Shown: positions 1 through 7,455 of the stretch, one piece after another
Layout of the letters: each line of letters opens with the position of its first letter
How positions within the stretch are numbered: position 1 is the first letter of the stretch
Origin: Rhodococcoides kyotonense
GTDB taxonomy: Bacteria; Actinomycetota; Actinomycetes; Mycobacteriales; Mycobacteriaceae
Length of the DNA stretch: 64,000 bases
NCBI RefSeq assembly: GCF_001645385.1
Contig: NZ_LVHI01000017.1
Location: forward strand, 1-64,000
Reading direction: 5' to 3'
Translations under genes and position numbers: made by a program
The notes under the pieces: model-generated
What the model saw: the letters and a program-made list of their open reading frames with translations, nothing else
What the model was told of the DNA's origin: nothing
Database searches by the model: none

Positions 1-97
1 CCTCGGCGGCCTCTTTCACCGTCGAGCCCCAACCCAACAGAACCCAGAACAGCATCCGCACCTCATGGGTGTACACCGGACGTCCCATCGCAACCAT
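1..97 (-). CDS. IS30-like transposase, N-terminal fragment (cut by window edge)
   Basis: The minus strand reads MVAMGRPVYTHEVRMLFW followed by a stretch ending in VKEAAE, open to the window edge (32 codons). The MGRP start, the FW pair and the EAA helix resemble the N-terminal helix-turn-helix of actinobacterial IS30-family transposases; this is recognition by eye on a short fragment. The start could be the ATG at 97 or the one at 88. The catalytic DDE domain would lie outside the window. Another HTH protein remains possible. Confidence 0.5.
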   Translation of the reverse strand, partial: MVAMGRPVYTHEVRMLFWVLLGWGSTVKEAAE

Positions 98-140
98 CCC
101 TCAATGATCAGGCACGTTGCGATGACTGCTTGAGACCGCC
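1..140. mobile_element. End of an IS30-like element
   Basis: The transposase-like fragment begins about 43 bp inside position 140, the usual distance between an IS end and its transposase start. The boundary at about 140 is inferred because the sequence from 141 onward matches the right three fifths of a palindrome found complete at 1011-1054, 8375-8414 and 27343-27384, while 129-140 does not match the missing left arm. The terminal inverted repeat and target duplication cannot be checked because the other end lies outside the window. Confidence 0.5.
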
Positions 141-168
141 GTATAGCCCGCTATACATTCGCACGCAC
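141..168. repeat. Stop-proximal palindrome, copy A, truncated by the IS end
   Basis: GTATAGCCCGCTATAC (141-156) forms the centre of the palindrome and ATTCGCACGCAC (157-168) is its right arm. The matching left arm GTGCGTGCGAAT, expected at 129-140, is absent. The element sits directly downstream of the thioesterase stop codon (176-178, minus strand), the same position seen for the other six copies in the window. Confidence 0.75.
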
Positions 169-175
169 GACGGGG

Positions 176-976
176 TCAGTCCTTGTAGTAGACGAGCTGG
201 TGACTGGTGGCGAGCAGCTTTTCGTCGCTGCTCCACAGCTCGGCCGTCTGATCGAAATATCCCCGGTGGAAGCGTCGCGCATGGGCGTGGGCGAGAACGT
301 ACGAATCCGCCTGTGCTGCGACGTCTTCCGCGGTGGCGAAGAAGTGGATGGTCAGCGTGATGGTGCCGGCGGGGACGTATTTACCGCGGCGCTGGAAGAC
401 ACGTGGGTAGAAGATGTCGCCCATCGACGTCAGCGCCGCGAAATCCAGTGCGCGTGAGGGTGTATCGCGAACCCACAGCGAAATGGTCGAGTCCGCGGCT
501 TCTTCTTCGACCAACGCGCCTGCCGCGAAACGCATCTCGTAGTTTCGTGCCCAGGCGATGAAGTCCGGAAAGCCGCTCTGCTCGAGTTCGGACGGTGCAG
601 GCACGTCCGGGGGAGTGGCTTCGTCGTCGTCCCAGGTGTCGCGACGGTGACCGAACACGGCAGTCGCCGTCGTCGCGATCTCGCCGTTCTGGCTGACTTC
701 CAGGTACCAGTGCTGATTGCTGCGGTTGGTGCGCGTTGCCCGCGTCGAGATCTGGAACTCGCCCTCCGCGATCGGGCCTGCGAAGTTGATCGTGATCGAG
801 AGCGGATCCCCGTGGCGGTCCGGGTGCGATTCGACGGCACGGACGAGCGTAGCTGCGGTGACGCCGCCGAAGGGGCCGACCATGTTGTTGTACGGCGCGG
901 ACGTGCGGCCCAGATAGACGCCGGGCTCGATGCTGGTCAGGGCCACTGCGTCGTCGAACGGGTGGGTCATTTCCAT
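176..976 (-). CDS. Acyl-CoA thioesterase family protein (double hotdog)
   Basis: A 266-residue protein resembling TesB/4HBT_3-type thioesterases, which hydrolyse acyl-CoA thioesters in the cytoplasm. The N-terminal hotdog carries the conserved NNMVGPFGGVTAATLVRA segment (about residues 30-47). The second half contains a matching hotdog with TLTIHFFA and a C-terminal HQLVYYKD strand. Length fits the double-hotdog family. The start is the ATG at 976; an ATG two codons on is equally possible because no clear ribosome site is visible. It follows the importer operon in the same direction, separated by a strong palindrome, so it is probably transcribed separately. The substrate is unknown. Confidence 0.75.
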   Translation of the reverse strand: MEMTHPFDDAVALTSIEPGVYLGRTSAPYNNMVGPFGGVTAATLVRAVESHPDRHGDPLSITINFAGPIAEGEFQISTRATRTNRSNQHWYLEVSQNGEIATTATAVFGHRRDTWDDDEATPPDVPAPSELEQSGFPDFIAWARNYEMRFAAGALVEEEAADSTISLWVRDTPSRALDFAALTSMGDIFYPRVFQRRGKYVPAGTITLTIHFFATAEDVAAQADSYVLAHAHARRFHRGYFDQTAELWSSDEKLLATSHQLVYYKD

Positions 977-1010
977 ACCGTGTTGATATCACGAGCGGTG
1001 GCAATGCCAC

Positions 1011-1070
1011 CCGTGCGTGCGAATGTATAGCGGGCTGTACATTCGCACGCACGGGGCGACGGAGTCGCCC
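1011..1070. repeat. Stop-proximal palindrome, copy B, with small hairpin
   Basis: Arms at 1011-1027 and 1038-1054 are exact 17-bp complements (CCGTGCGTGCGAATGTA and its complement), and the central TAGCGGGCTG can pair further, leaving a 2-nt tip. A second hairpin GGGCGAC-GGA-GTCGCCC (1054-1070) touches the stop codon of the ABC ATPase (1070-1072). There is no T-tract. Position suggests a terminator or 3' stability element. Confidence 0.85.
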
Positions 1071-1891
1071 TAATCGGCGCTGGTGGTTGCTCCCAGCAGA
1101 TCACGGACACGGTTGGCGACGGTGGTGAACTGCGGCTTCTCCATCGTCGAGCTGTAGTCCCGCTTGTCCGGCAGGTCGACGTCGAGAATCTCGACGATCC
1201 GGCCCGGGCGTGGACTCATGACGACGACGCGGTTGGCAAGGTAGACGGCCTCGGCGACCGAGTGGGTCACGAGCATGACCGTCGTTCCGGTTTCACGCCA
1301 GATGCGGTGCAGCTCGACGTTCATCTTCTCGCGGGTGAGAGCGTCGAGCGCGCCGAACGGCTCGTCCATGAGCAGCACTTCGGGTTCGTGCAGCAACGCC
1401 CGGCACAGTGAGACGCGTTGCTGCATGCCACCGGACAGCTCGTGCGGCAGCGCGTTCTCGAACCCGGTGAGTCCCGTCATCTCGATCAGCTGGTCGGCCT
1501 TGGCGGCAGTCGCCTTCTTGCTCATGCCGCGCATCTCACCCTGTAGCAGAATGTTCTTGCGCACTGTGCGCCATTCGAGCAGGGCCGCTCGTTGGAAGAC
1601 GTAGCCGATTCCTCGCTGTGGGCCTTTCACTTCGCGTCCGCCGAGACTCACGCTGCCCGAGCTCGCGTTGGTCAGTCCAGCAACGACTTTCAGGAGCGTC
1701 GACTTACCGCATCCCGACGGTCCGGCGATGGTGACGAATTCGCCTGTGCGTACGGCGAGATCGACGTCGCTGAGTGCGGTGACCTCGCCGCGCTTGGACG
1801 AGAAGCGGACGCTGAGGTCGTCGACGGCAACTGCAGTATCGGTCAGCGTCGTCCTCGGTCGTTCGAACGTGGCAGTCATGTCAGGCCTCAC
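1070..1891 (-). CDS. ABC transporter ATP-binding protein (SsuB/TauB type)
   Basis: A 273-residue ATPase that would power the importer encoded by the next two genes. Walker A GPSGCGKSTLLK lies near residue 60, the Q-loop VFQRAALLEW near 98, the signature LSGGMQQRVSLCRA near 151, Walker B VLLMDEPFGALDA near 172 and the switch histidine in VTHSVAEA near 206. This is the nitrate/sulfonate/taurine/pyrimidine subfamily. The GTG start at 1891 overlaps the upstream stop codon as GTGA, which implies translational coupling; an ATG at 1879 is the alternative. It is the last gene of the LacI-linked operon. Confidence 0.9.
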   Translation of the reverse strand: MRPDMTATFERPRTTLTDTAVAVDDLSVRFSSKRGEVTALSDVDLAVRTGEFVTIAGPSGCGKSTLLKVVAGLTNASSGSVSLGGREVKGPQRGIGYVFQRAALLEWRTVRKNILLQGEMRGMSKKATAAKADQLIEMTGLTGFENALPHELSGGMQQRVSLCRALLHEPEVLLMDEPFGALDALTREKMNVELHRIWRETGTTVMLVTHSVAEAVYLANRVVVMSPRPGRIVEILDVDLPDKRDYSSTMEKPQFTTVANRVRDLLGATTSAD

Positions 1892-2916
1892 TGCTCGGTA
1901 GCGGTGGTGAAGGAGGAGTCCCAGTACTTCGACGGGTCCTCGGCGCTGTCGAGGAGTCCTGCGTCACTGAGAATGGCGATGGTGGACACCCAGTCCTCCT
2001 CGGAGTTGACTCCCGGCGCATTGCCCTCGGTGTTCGGTGTCGTCAGCAGCGGAATGGTCTCCTGCCACTGCTGCAGCAGCACCGATTCGGGCGGTGTCTG
2101 TGGGTCCTTGCCGACCATCGATGCCACTGCCGCTTCGGGATTGGCAATGGCCGCCTCGAACGCCTCGCTGGTGGCGTCGACCATGGCTTGGACGAGTTCC
2201 GGTGAACGCTCGATGGTGGATTCGTTGGCGATGAGGCCGTTGCTGAAGAAGTTCAGGCCCGCATCCGAGTACTTCAGGTAGCGCATCTCGCGTCCACTCT
2301 TGTTCGCGATGTTGGGGCCCTGGTCGTGCGCGAAACCGATCAGACCGTCGACCTGACCGGACAGCATCGCCGCGATCTTGCCTGCCGAGTCGAGGCTCTG
2401 TTGCTGAATCGACCCTTCGTCGACGCCGACGGCAGCCAGATAGGCAGGAAACGTCGTTGTCGGGGCATCGCCGGCGGACACGGCGATGGTCTTCCCTGCC
2501 AGGTCTGCCGTGGACTGGATCGGGCCGTCCGCGTAGACCTGAACTGCCGACGGCGTGGTCTGGAGGTAGACGCCGACGCTCTTGACGCGGACGCCCTTGT
2601 CGATGTTGCTCAGTACCGCGGCCGAGTCGGCCCATCCGAAGTCGGTCTGGTTGGACCCTGCTGCCTGTGCGGTCTTGGTCGATCCCTGGCCCGCGGTGAT
2701 GGTGAGGTCGATCCCGTGCTTGGCGAAGATTCCCTCCTGCACTCCGTAGTAGAACGGCGCGTGCTCGCCGTACGGGTACCAGTTGAGCATCAACGATGTT
2801 GCGGTGGTCTCGCCGTCGGTGCCCGGCGCCTTCTCCTCGGCTCCGGCGCCGCTGCAGCCGGCGAGGACGAGTGACGATGCGGCGACGGCCGCGACGACGA
2901 TGTTCTTGAGCTTCAT
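1888..2916 (-). CDS. ABC importer substrate-binding lipoprotein (NMT1/ThiY-SsuA type)
   Basis: A 342-residue extracytoplasmic binding protein. It starts with a lipoprotein signal ending in the lipobox LAGC (cysteine near residue 20). The mature part opens with LMLNWYPYGEHAPFYYG, characteristic of NMT1/THI5-like proteins that bind pyrimidines, nitrate or sulfonates, followed by the GIFAKHGIDLTIT strand. It lies 15 bp downstream of the permease and overlaps the ATPase by 4 nt. The fold normally suggests a pyrimidine, riboflavin or sulfonate ligand. The shared LacI-type operator with sugar-type enzymes instead points to a carbohydrate-like or polyol ligand, so the substrate is left open. Confidence 0.88.
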   Translation of the reverse strand: MKLKNIVVAAVAASSLVLAGCSGAGAEEKAPGTDGETTATSLMLNWYPYGEHAPFYYGVQEGIFAKHGIDLTITAGQGSTKTAQAAGSNQTDFGWADSAAVLSNIDKGVRVKSVGVYLQTTPSAVQVYADGPIQSTADLAGKTIAVSAGDAPTTTFPAYLAAVGVDEGSIQQQSLDSAGKIAAMLSGQVDGLIGFAHDQGPNIANKSGREMRYLKYSDAGLNFFSNGLIANESTIERSPELVQAMVDATSEAFEAAIANPEAAVASMVGKDPQTPPESVLLQQWQETIPLLTTPNTEGNAPGVNSEEDWVSTIAILSDAGLLDSAEDPSKYWDSSFTTATEQ

Positions 2917-2931
2917 TTCGTTCTCCGATGT

Positions 2932-3816
2932 TCAGACTGCGGCCGCGGATGCAGTGGATCGACGCGACGCGTGCCAGGGGATGAGGAATTTCTCGGCGAT
3001 TTCGATGATCATGAACAGGATGATGCCGAGGGCCGACATGATGATCAGTGCGGCGAAAAGCATTGCGGTGTCGATGTTTCCGTTGGCCTGCAGGATGACG
3101 TAGCCGAGTCCCTCGTTGGCTCCGACGAATTCGCCGACGACCGCGCCCGTGACCGCAAGAGTGGCGGCGATCTTCAGACCTGACATCAACTGGGGCAGCG
3201 ACGCAGGGAAACGCACCTTGGCGAACGTCTTCCACCGGCTCGCGCCCATGGTCGAGGTGAGTTCGAGAATCTCGGGATCGACCGAACGGAGTCCGGCCAT
3301 TCCGGCGATCACGATGGGGAAGAACGCCATCAACACGGCGACGAGAATCTTGGGGCTGGCTCCGAATCCGAGCCACACGACGAAAAGCGGGGCGATGGCG
3401 ATCTTCGGAATGACCTGCGCGAACAGGATGAGTGGGTACATCGTCTTCTCGAGGGACGACGAGTAGATCATCAACACCGCGACGGCCTCGCCGACCAGGG
3501 CGGCGATGACGAAGCCCGCGACGGTCTCGTACGTGGTGACCCACGTGTGGCCGGCGAGGTACGACGCATTCTCGAGCATCGTGTTCCACGTGTCGGCGGG
3601 GGACGGAAGGATATAGGGCGCAACCAGTTCGGATTCGGTCACCGCCCACCAGGCTGCAATCAGAACGGCCACGAGGGCCAGTGGCCGCCAGAGGCCGGAC
3701 CAGGTGTTTCGGAACGATGGCACGGTGGATTTCAAGCTCCGTCGATGATGCGTCGGCGCGGGGTGGGACGCCGTCGGCTCAGCGGAACGGATCTCGACCG
3801 ACGTTGTTACCGCCAT
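2932..3816 (-). CDS. ABC importer permease (SsuC/TauC type)
   Basis: A 294-residue inner-membrane permease, first gene of the importer operon. Several hydrophobic segments surround the EAA-like loop (EILELTSTMGASRWKTFAKV) that contacts the ATPase. The start MAVTTSVEI at 3816 was chosen over an upstream in-frame ATG at 3921 because GAGGAC lies about 6 nt before it, and because the longer version would run through the operator palindrome at 3873-3886. It belongs to the binding-protein-dependent transport family that includes nitrate, taurine and aliphatic sulfonate importers. Confidence 0.87.
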   Translation of the reverse strand: MAVTTSVEIRSAEPTASHPAPTHHRRSLKSTVPSFRNTWSGLWRPLALVAVLIAAWWAVTESELVAPYILPSPADTWNTMLENASYLAGHTWVTTYETVAGFVIAALVGEAVAVLMIYSSSLEKTMYPLILFAQVIPKIAIAPLFVVWLGFGASPKILVAVLMAFFPIVIAGMAGLRSVDPEILELTSTMGASRWKTFAKVRFPASLPQLMSGLKIAATLAVTGAVVGEFVGANEGLGYVILQANGNIDTAMLFAALIIMSALGIILFMIIEIAEKFLIPWHASRRSTASAAAV

Positions 3817-3872
3817 GTGGAGTCCTCGCGTAGTAGTGGTGCGGGGCCACTGCATTACCGGGCACCGCGGTT

Positions 3873-3886
3873 GGAATGCGCTTTCC
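3873..3886. promoter_or_regulatory. LacI-type operator upstream of the ABC importer
   Basis: GGAATGCGCTTTCC is the reverse complement of the palindrome at 5023-5036 and has the central CG typical of LacI-family operators. Both copies are followed on the plus strand by GAAGCTG. It lies 57 bp upstream of the chosen permease start, where it could block the importer promoter. Confidence 0.75.
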
Positions 3887-3942
3887 GAAGCTGCAGCCGA
3901 ATGTAGTGTGACCGCGCCCACACTGTCAAGGGTGGGTAAAGA

Positions 3943-4974
3943 TTACCTGCTCAGAGCACTGCTGGCGCGCAGAACGACGGTCCCGGGGGCGTACTCGTGG
4001 AGGCTTTGGCTCGCCGCGGAATCGCTCAGCGCCAACTGCACTGCGCGCTCACCGATCTCGACGAGCGACAGCGCAACGGTCGTCAGGCTCGGAAAGTGGT
4101 CACGTAGCGTCGGGATGTCGTCGAAGCCCGCGACACAGACGTCGGTCGGGACCTGCAGGCCGAGGCCTCGCCACGCCGCTATCGCGCCGATGGCCATGAC
4201 GTCCGTGACCGCGAAGACGCACGGCGGCGTGCCGTGACTCGGCTGCAGTTCCAGCGCCGCGGCGAGGCGTCGGGCAGCGCTGTATCCGCCGTCGCGCGAG
4301 AAGTCGCCCGCCACTTCGATTTCGGGGGTCAGCCCGTGCCTGGCCAGCGCGTCGACGAAACCGTTGCGACGATCCACCGACGTGCGGATGTTGCCGGGCC
4401 CTCCGATGACGGCGAAACGCCGGTGTCCTTCGCCGACCAGCGCCTCCGCGAGTTGCGCCGACGCAGCGAAGTTCTCGGGTTCGACTGCCGCGCCGAACGG
4501 CAGCGGTTGTCCGATGACGACGACTTTCCCGTCGTTCTTGCGGTAGGCGGCGAACTCCTTCTCCAGGTCGCGGTCGAGGTCCCCGCTCTGCCTGGAGCCG
4601 GCCAGGATGATCGCGTCGGCGCGATGCGAGATGAATGTGCTGACCGACTGTCTTTCGATGTCGAAATCGCGCTCGGTGCTGGCCAACAGCACCAGCTTTC
4701 CCGCGGCACGTGCCTCGTTCTGCACACCGCGCACGATCGAGGAGAAATACGGGTCGGCGACGTCGTGCACCACGAGGCCGATCACGCCCGTCGACGAGCG
4801 GGCAAGGGCCTGGGCCTGGGCGTTCGGAACGTAGCCGAGATCAGCCGCCGCAGCTCGGACGCGATCGGCGACGCCCTCGCCGGGGACGCGAGAGGACCCG
4901 TTCAGGACTCGTGACGCGGTTGCCTGCGAGACGCCCGCAGCTGCCGCGACGTCCTGCAATCTCACTGCCGCCAT
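3943..4974 (-). CDS. LacI-family transcriptional repressor
   Basis: A 343-residue regulator. The N-terminal helix-turn-helix reads VRLQDVAAAAGVSQATASRVL (quoted in part), followed by the hinge helix NAQAQALARSS that inserts into the operator minor groove. A periplasmic-binding-protein-like sensor domain follows, with GVIGLVVHDVADPYFSS and VCVAGFDDIPTLRDHFPSLT. The start at 4974 is supported by GGAGGG about 7 nt upstream; the longer open frame would cross the operator. It is divergent from the Gfo/Idh-DUF993-isomerase operon, next to the importer operon, and the operators at 3873 and 5023 flank it. It most likely represses both units and itself, released by a pathway sugar or intermediate. Confidence 0.9.
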   Translation of the reverse strand: MAAVRLQDVAAAAGVSQATASRVLNGSSRVPGEGVADRVRAAAADLGYVPNAQAQALARSSTGVIGLVVHDVADPYFSSIVRGVQNEARAAGKLVLLASTERDFDIERQSVSTFISHRADAIILAGSRQSGDLDRDLEKEFAAYRKNDGKVVVIGQPLPFGAAVEPENFAASAQLAEALVGEGHRRFAVIGGPGNIRTSVDRRNGFVDALARHGLTPEIEVAGDFSRDGGYSAARRLAAALELQPSHGTPPCVFAVTDVMAIGAIAAWRGLGLQVPTDVCVAGFDDIPTLRDHFPSLTTVALSLVEIGERAVQLALSDSAASQSLHEYAPGTVVLRASSALSR

Positions 4975-5022
4975 GCGTTTTTCCCTCCCGGTGTTGACCG
5001 AACGACGTGGACAGCATAGCGT

Positions 5023-5036
5023 GGAAAGCGCATTCC
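5023..5036. promoter_or_regulatory. LacI-type operator between the repressor and the catabolic trio
   Basis: GGAAAGCGCATTCC is a near-perfect 14-bp palindrome with a central CG. It lies 49 bp upstream of the repressor start and 84 bp upstream of the Gfo/Idh start, so one site can serve both divergent promoters. The same word, inverted, occurs upstream of the importer at 3873-3886. Confidence 0.78.
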
Positions 5037-5119
5037 GAAGCTGACTTACTCGCTCGACGCGTGCTGGGCCTTCTCGCCCGCACCGCATCCGGAACACTTT
5101 CTCAGAAAAGGCACCTCCT

Positions 5120-6277
5120 ATGCCCAACTCCACTCGTACCCTGCGTATCGCGATGAACGGCGTCACCGGCCGCATGGGCTTCCGTCAGCACTTCCTGCGC
5201 TCCATTCTGCCGATTCGTGAGCAGGGCGGCGTTCTGCTCGAGGACGGGACGCGAGTTCAGGTCGAACCGATTCTGGTCGGACGCAACGAAACCAAACTCC
5301 AGGAACTGTGCGCTCAGTACGGTGCCGCCGAGTACAGCACCGACTCCGCTTCGGTCATCGACGACGCCAGTATCGACATCTACTTCGACGCACAGGTCAC
5401 GTCGCGTCGTGCCGAGGCCCTGGCGTCGGCGATGAAGGCCGGCAAGCACATCTTCACCGAGAAGCCGACCGCGGAGACTCTGACGGAGGCCATCGAACTG
5501 GCGCGTATCGGACAGAACGCGGGCATCACGGCGGGCGTCGTGCACGACAAGCTGTATCTGCCCGGGCTCGTGAAGCTGAAGCGGCTCGTCGACGAAGGCT
5601 TCTTCGGACGCATCCTGTCGCTGCGCGGCGAGTTCGGATACTGGGTCTTCGAAGGAGACGGCCAGCCGGCGCAACGTCCCAGCTGGAATTACCGAGCCGA
5701 GGATGGCGGCGGCATCATCATCGACATGTTCTGCCACTGGAACTACGTGCTCGAAGGCATCCTAGGCAAGGTCGAGACCGTCACAGCGAAGGCCGCGACA
5801 CACATCCCGACGCGGTGGGACGAGCAGGGCCGTGAATACGCCGCCACCGCCGACGATTCCGCGTACGGGATCTTCGAGCTGGAGAACGGCGTTGTCGCAC
5901 AGATCAACTCGTCGTGGGCCGTGCGTGTGTTCCGCGACGAGCTCGTCGAGTTCCAGATCGACGGAACGCACGGTTCGGCCGTGGCGGGATTGCGCAACTG
6001 CGTCGCACAGCACCGTTCGCACACCCCGAAGCCGGTGTGGAACCCGGATCTGCCTGTGACGGAACCGTTCCGCGACCAGTGGCTCGACGTGCCCGCGAAC
6101 GCGGACCTGGACAACGGATTCAAGCTGCAGTGGGAGGAATTCCTGCGTGACGTCGTTGCCGAGCGTCCGCACCGCTACGGTCTGCTGTCCGCAGCGCGAG
6201 GCGTTCAGCTGGCGGAACTCGGTCTGAAGAGTTCGGCCGAAGGTCGGCGCCTCGACGTTCCGGAGATCACGCTGTGA
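5120..6277 (+). CDS. Gfo/Idh/MocA family oxidoreductase
   Basis: A 385-residue NAD(P)-dependent oxidoreductase, a family that oxidises a hydroxyl of sugars, cyclitols or glycosides to the ketone. The N-terminal Rossmann region begins LRIAMNGVTGRMGF. The conserved EKPT motif (lysine and proline contact cofactor and substrate) lies near residue 115. The C-terminal sheet domain includes GGGIIIDMFCHWNYVLEG, where the D-x3-H pattern is the usual catalytic pair. It is the first gene of a three-gene operon with a LacI operator upstream and overlaps the next gene by 4 nt. The exact substrate cannot be read from the sequence. Confidence 0.88.
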   Translation: MPNSTRTLRIAMNGVTGRMGFRQHFLRSILPIREQGGVLLEDGTRVQVEPILVGRNETKLQELCAQYGAAEYSTDSASVIDDASIDIYFDAQVTSRRAEALASAMKAGKHIFTEKPTAETLTEAIELARIGQNAGITAGVVHDKLYLPGLVKLKRLVDEGFFGRILSLRGEFGYWVFEGDGQPAQRPSWNYRAEDGGGIIIDMFCHWNYVLEGILGKVETVTAKAATHIPTRWDEQGREYAATADDSAYGIFELENGVVAQINSSWAVRVFRDELVEFQIDGTHGSAVAGLRNCVAQHRSHTPKPVWNPDLPVTEPFRDQWLDVPANADLDNGFKLQWEEFLRDVVAERPHRYGLLSAARGVQLAELGLKSSAEGRRLDVPEITL

Positions 6278-7455
6278 CCGCACTGTCTACCGACCTGTCG
6301 ATTGCCCTGCCGGGCAAAGGCATTCACGTACTCGGCGAGCCGGGGGACTGGACCAAGCCCACGGCTCCGTTCAGCTCGCGCATCGCGTACGCCGCCGCGC
6401 ACGTCGTTCCGCGTGCGACAGCCGACAACACACCCGGTGCTCTCGCGGACATCGACTGGGATGCGACCCTGGCGTATCGGCACGAACTGTGGTCGTACGG
6501 ACTCGGGGTCGCGGATGCCATGGACACCGCCCAGCGCGGCATGGGTCTGGACTGGGCGGCGACGGCCGAGCTGATCCGGAGATCGGGTGCCGAAGCGGCG
6601 CGCGTCGGCGGCCTGCTCGCCTGCGGCGCCGGCACGGATCAACTCGATCTTGCGGCGTTGCCGTCGGGCAAGGAGGGTCTTGCTGCGGTGCTGGATGCGT
6701 ATCGCGAGCAGATCGCAGTCGTGACCGAAGCCGGGGCGAACGTGATCATCATGGCCTCGCGCGCGTTGGCTCGCGTCGCGACCTCGCCCGAGGACTATCT
6801 GCACGTGTACTCCACACTGCTCGACGAGGTCGACCGACCGGTCATCCTGCATTGGCTCGGAACGATGTTCGACCCCGCGCTGGAAGGGTACTGGGGTAGT
6901 GCGGACATCGACTCCGCCACTGCGACTTTCCGTGAACTGATCGCGGCGCACTCCGACAAGGTCGACGGCGTCAAGGTCTCGTTGCTCGACGCAGGGCATG
7001 AGATCGCATTGCGTCGAGCGCTCCCGTCGGGTGTCAGGCTCTACACCGGAGACGACTTCAACTACCCGGAGCTGATCATCGGCGACGATCAAGGGCACTC
7101 CGACGCGCTCCTGGGCATCTTCGCAGGCATCTATCCCGCGGCGTCGACGGCATTGCAGGAGCTCGATCGTGGCAATGTCGAACGCGCAGAGGAGATCTTG
7201 CGGTCCACGCAGGAACTCGGTCGGCACATTTTCGCGGCACCGACGTACTACTACAAGACCGGGATCGCGTTCCTGTCGTGGCTGAACGGCAAACAGGCCG
7301 GATTCTCGATGGTCGGGGGACTTGCGTCGGGCCGAAGCGTCGAACATCTGTCGACGCTGTTCGTTCTGGCCGACCGCGCCGGATTGCTCCTCGATCCATC
7401 GCTCGCGGTTCACCGCATGGGGCTGTTCCTCGAACTGAACGGAGCTTCGTCGTGA
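6274..7455 (+). CDS. DUF993 family protein (dihydrodipicolinate synthase-like TIM barrel)
   Basis: A 393-residue protein starting at a GTG that overlaps the preceding stop codon (GTGA). I recognise it as DUF993, a family related to the DHDPS/aldolase superfamily whose reaction I cannot name. Visible features are the DWAATAELIRRSGAEA segment, a strand VILHWLGTMFDP and DKVDGVKVSLLDAG, which would place a lysine at the barrel position used for Schiff bases in related aldolases. It lies between an oxidoreductase and an isomerase-type TIM barrel, so a carbon-carbon cleaving or dehydrating step on an oxidised sugar is plausible but unproven. Confidence 0.75.
   Translation: MTALSTDLSIALPGKGIHVLGEPGDWTKPTAPFSSRIAYAAAHVVPRATADNTPGALADIDWDATLAYRHELWSYGLGVADAMDTAQRGMGLDWAATAELIRRSGAEAARVGGLLACGAGTDQLDLAALPSGKEGLAAVLDAYREQIAVVTEAGANVIIMASRALARVATSPEDYLHVYSTLLDEVDRPVILHWLGTMFDPALEGYWGSADIDSATATFRELIAAHSDKVDGVKVSLLDAGHEIALRRALPSGVRLYTGDDFNYPELIIGDDQGHSDALLGIFAGIYPAASTALQELDRGNVERAEEILRSTQELGRHIFAAPTYYYKTGIAFLSWLNGKQAGFSMVGGLASGRSVEHLSTLFVLADRAGLLLDPSLAVHRMGLFLELNGASS

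Noticed and set aside
1070..3816. Sulfonate (ssu) or thiamine-precursor (thiY) importer names
   Set aside because: The binding protein resembles these families, but there is no sulfonatase or thi gene nearby and the operator links it to sugar-type enzymes, so no gene symbol was given.
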